DNA of 64,000 nucleotides, taken from the NCBI RefSeq assembly GCF_034702125.1, contig NC_085868.1:35215061-35279060 (forward strand), read 5' to 3'. Position numbers and translations under genes: made by a program. The notes beneath the pieces were generated by a model. It was not told the DNA's origin. It ran no database searches and was given only the letters and a program-made list of their open reading frames with translations. This document shows, piece after piece, positions 61,621-64,000 of the stretch. This DNA is from Engraulis encrasicolus (Eukaryota > Chordata > Actinopteri > Clupeiformes > Engraulidae). Every line of letters begins with the position of its first letter. The first letter of the stretch is position 1.

Positions 61621-62384
61621 AACCAAGCTACAAATGTAGGCCTTTATGTCTAGTACCCTCTAGTTTAGATATGTCAAACATAAGGCCCGGAGGGCGGCTG
61701 TACCTGGGCCAGATGGTTCAATCTGGCCCAAGACTTATAGCGGAAAAAAATATTCCAATAAGTCAAAATAAGACATAAATCTCCAGCCCATTACAACATT
61801 TGCTGCAGTTTTCTGAGATGCCAGGTTTTCAATGGAAAATTGAGGGCAAATGTCTACGATGTTCGCCATTTACAGTCAATGCTCCTCATATCCCTCCTTA
61901 TATCCCTGCTGTCCTCCACCTGGAGATGACGGACAATCAGGATGTGATATTGATATGCGGCCCCCTTGTGGACTGTCAATCATGATGTGATATTGATATA
62001 CTGCACCCTTGTTGACGGACAATCATGATGTGATTCCAATATAAAATGTGCTATATTTTCCAATGACAGGTCTGGCCCACTTGGGATCAAATAGACTGTA
62101 TGTGGACCCTGAACTAAAATGAATTGCACACCCCTGCTCTAGTTTATCCTGTACAATTTGAGAGAGTTCTTAATTGTATTGATATACTGCCCCCTTGTGG
62201 ACTGTTCAAAAGACTGCACCATTACAATACCCTGAGCAAATGTGTAGATAGAAAGCATTTTGAATATCCATTGGAAGGGCCAATGGCGCACACATCAAGT
62301 AAGATATCAAAGCATTATTGAGTTTGGTTTATGAAATTTTATTATTTTAAAAGTAGGTAGTTGTTTTTTGTTGTTGTTTTGCTT
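61621..62384. other. Intergenic, nothing recognised
   Basis: Contains CCCCCTTGTGGAC words repeated at 61961, 62007 and 62191, a common fish repeat fragment. No exon. Confidence 0.45.
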
Positions 62385-62438
62385 TTTATTTTATTTTTTT
62401 CTTGGTTTTTGTGGTTGGTGTTGATATTTTTTATTTTT

Positions 62439-62584
<146 letters not shown>

Positions 62585-62595
62585 GATGCTGGTGT

Positions 62596-64000
62596 TTAGT
62601 TTTGTCCAAATCGGAGTCGCTTCCTCATCCAACTCAGTACGGACTTTTTCTTCTTTTTCTTTTTCTGCTCCCCCTCGAGACCTCCAGGCAGCTGCTCACT
62701 GGGTCCATCAGATGTTTCCGATTCCATGTCATTCTCAGTTGGCACTGCAATGCCAGCTGCTCTGCATTCCCCTCTTTGGGTGTCTGTCTCCATGTCTTTG
62801 GGCTTACAATTTTCTAGAGAGGCCGCTGCACTCTGTCCTCTTCGCTCCATGTCATTGCTTGGGCATGAACGGTCTTCGGCTGGCCTTGAGTTTCCAGTGC
62901 TTTTATGCCCTTCTCTTTTTGCGTCTATTCCTATGTCATTTTCAGGCCCACAGTTTTCCACGTGACTACCGGACACCATTATCTCTTGGCCGTGTCTCTC
63001 CTCCTCTCTCACATAAATGATTTCCAGGTGCTCAGAGTTCACACCGGCAGACTGGCCTCCTGTAGGCATGCTGGCCTCCTCCATTGTTGCTACTGTTTTT
63101 GGTTGGTCATTTGGTGTGCCTTCTGCCGTTCTCTCCATTTCCTCTGTTGTCATTCTCTCCTGCTCCACTTTTCTGTGTGCTGCTATTTCATCACGTTGTC
63201 TCTCCATCTCTATGATTTTCGTCATCATGTTTTCTGTCAATTTCTCCAGCTGGCCAATCCGTCTTTCTTGTTCCTCGCTGTGTCTCTCTGAGACTCTCTG
63301 GGCCTCAACTTTCTCTTTCATCATGTTTTCTGTCAATTTCTCCAGCTGGCCAATCCGTCGTTCTTGTTCCTCGCTGTGTCTCTCTGAGATTCTCTGGGCC
63401 TCAACTTTCTCTTTCTGTATCTCCAAGTACATCCTCTCAAGGTCATATATCCTTCTCTGTTGATCTTCTATGGTGGACTGGGCCAGTGTCAGCTCTCTAA
63501 CTGTTTCTTCCCTCCTCTCTGCAGGGATGCTGTATTCTTCTGCCCTTCTCTCATGATTCTGTCTATCTTGCTCTGCCCCAGCTCCAAGTGACTTGAATGG
63601 ATTTGTCTCCACCTCCACCTCCACCTCCACCTCTGGTGTCTCCTGCTTTGTTGTGACATCTTGAGAACACATACTGCTTGCTCCTGCAATTGTGTCTTGC
63701 TTCTGTGTCAATCTCTCGGCCATCTCCCATGTGCTATCTCTCTGCCAAGCATCTGCCAACATGCTTTCTGCTAGCTCCTCTTTCATCTTCTCCATCTCCT
63801 CTTTATTCTCTCCATTCAGTCTGTGGAGGGTCATGCATGTTTCTATTTTCTGGAAATGTACCCTATTGTTCTCTACCTTCTGCCATTCCAGTGCTCTCTC
63901 AAGCTCTCCTCGAAGCCACACTTGTCCTGCTCCCTGCTCTGAGTTAACTGTCAGAGGGTCGCTGTCTCTCTCATTGGATGTGTCACTCTCACTAGATGTC
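62596..64000 (-). CDS. Coiled-coil protein, 5' end outside the window
   Basis: A single uninterrupted frame runs from the window edge to a stop at 62596-62598, 467 residues visible. The first in-window ATG is well inside; the frame stays open to base 64000, so the true start lies beyond. The sequence is charged and helical: an N-terminal Glu/Lys-rich coil, a VEVEVEVE run made by GGT repeats, then two nearly identical 32-residue units (EKVEAQRISERHSEEQERR followed by IGQLEKLTENMM) coded at 63321-63416 and 63225-63320. The C-terminal third is low complexity and acidic, followed by a lysine run and SVLSWMRKRLRFGQN. A possible polyadenylation signal on this strand (TTTATT on the plus strand) is at 62385. 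No enzymatic motif seen. Probably cytoplasmic. I do not recognise the family. Confidence 0.65.
   Translation of the reverse strand, partial: TSSESDTSNERDSDPLTVNSEQGAGQVWLRGELERALEWQKVENNRVHFQKIETCMTLHRLNGENKEEMEKMKEELAESMLADAWQRDSTWEMAERLTQKQDTIAGASSMCSQDVTTKQETPEVEVEVEVETNPFKSLGAGAEQDRQNHERRAEEYSIPAERREETVRELTLAQSTIEDQQRRIYDLERMYLEIQKEKVEAQRISERHSEEQERRIGQLEKLTENMMKEKVEAQRVSERHSEEQERRIGQLEKLTENMMTKIIEMERQRDEIAAHRKVEQERMTTEEMERTAEGTPNDQPKTVATMEEASMPTGGQSAGVNSEHLEIIYVREEERHGQEIMVSGSHVENCGPENDIGIDAKREGHKSTGNSRPAEDRSCPSNDMERRGQSAAASLENCKPKDMETDTQRGECRAAGIAVPTENDMESETSDGPSEQLPGGLEGEQKKKKKKKSVLSWMRKRLRFGQN

Overview
The window looks like teleost fish nuclear DNA. The evidence is GT-AG spliced genes with short exons, very dense (CA)n/(GT)n and (CT)n microsatellites, tRNA-derived SINEs of the common fish type, Tc1-like transposon remnants, LINE 3' tails, and a large population of short non-autonomous DNA transposons (hAT-type with 8-bp target duplications, TTAA-type, TTA-type). 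There is no sign of a bacterial, viral or organellar genome. Species cannot be told from the sequence alone.

Layout. 1-11 kb has no gene: CA/GT arrays, a candidate 3-kb inverted-repeat element with promoter-like sequence inside it (2.7-5.7 kb), and a 41-bp minisatellite (6.7-7.5 kb). 11.2-20.2 kb holds a complete six-exon gene for a 159-residue four-helix, tetraspanin-like membrane protein. 20-31 kb is transposon-rich intergenic DNA. 31.0-40.9 kb holds a tandem paralogue with the same six exons, but exon 3 is split by a 1.49-kb hAT-type element and exon 5 by about 860 bp, so it reads as a disrupted copy. 41-50 kb is intergenic (two TTAA or hAT elements, a decayed mobile-element ORF, a tandem duplication). 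50.5-54.5 kb holds a small secreted-protein gene whose promoter and signal-peptide exon have been tandemly duplicated. 56.8-59.8 kb holds a gene with a TATA box, a non-coding first exon and coding exons for a protein with ADP-ribosyltransferase (PARP-like) motifs. It carries an apparent frameshift near the start, decayed extra copies of one exon, and no visible last exon. 62.6-64.0 kb is a long minus-strand ORF for a coiled-coil protein that runs off the window edge.

The genes do not form an evident pathway. The two tetraspanin-like genes are a tandem duplicate pair; the others are unrelated neighbours. The clearest biology is (1) a four-helix tetraspanin-like family whose second extracellular loop is reduced to about 25 residues with no CCG motif, one copy intact and one interrupted by transposons whose removal restores the frame; (2) a duplicated promoter plus signal-peptide exon; and (3) an unusually readable record of nested transposon insertions, including perfect hairpins with a hammerhead-like core in the loop.
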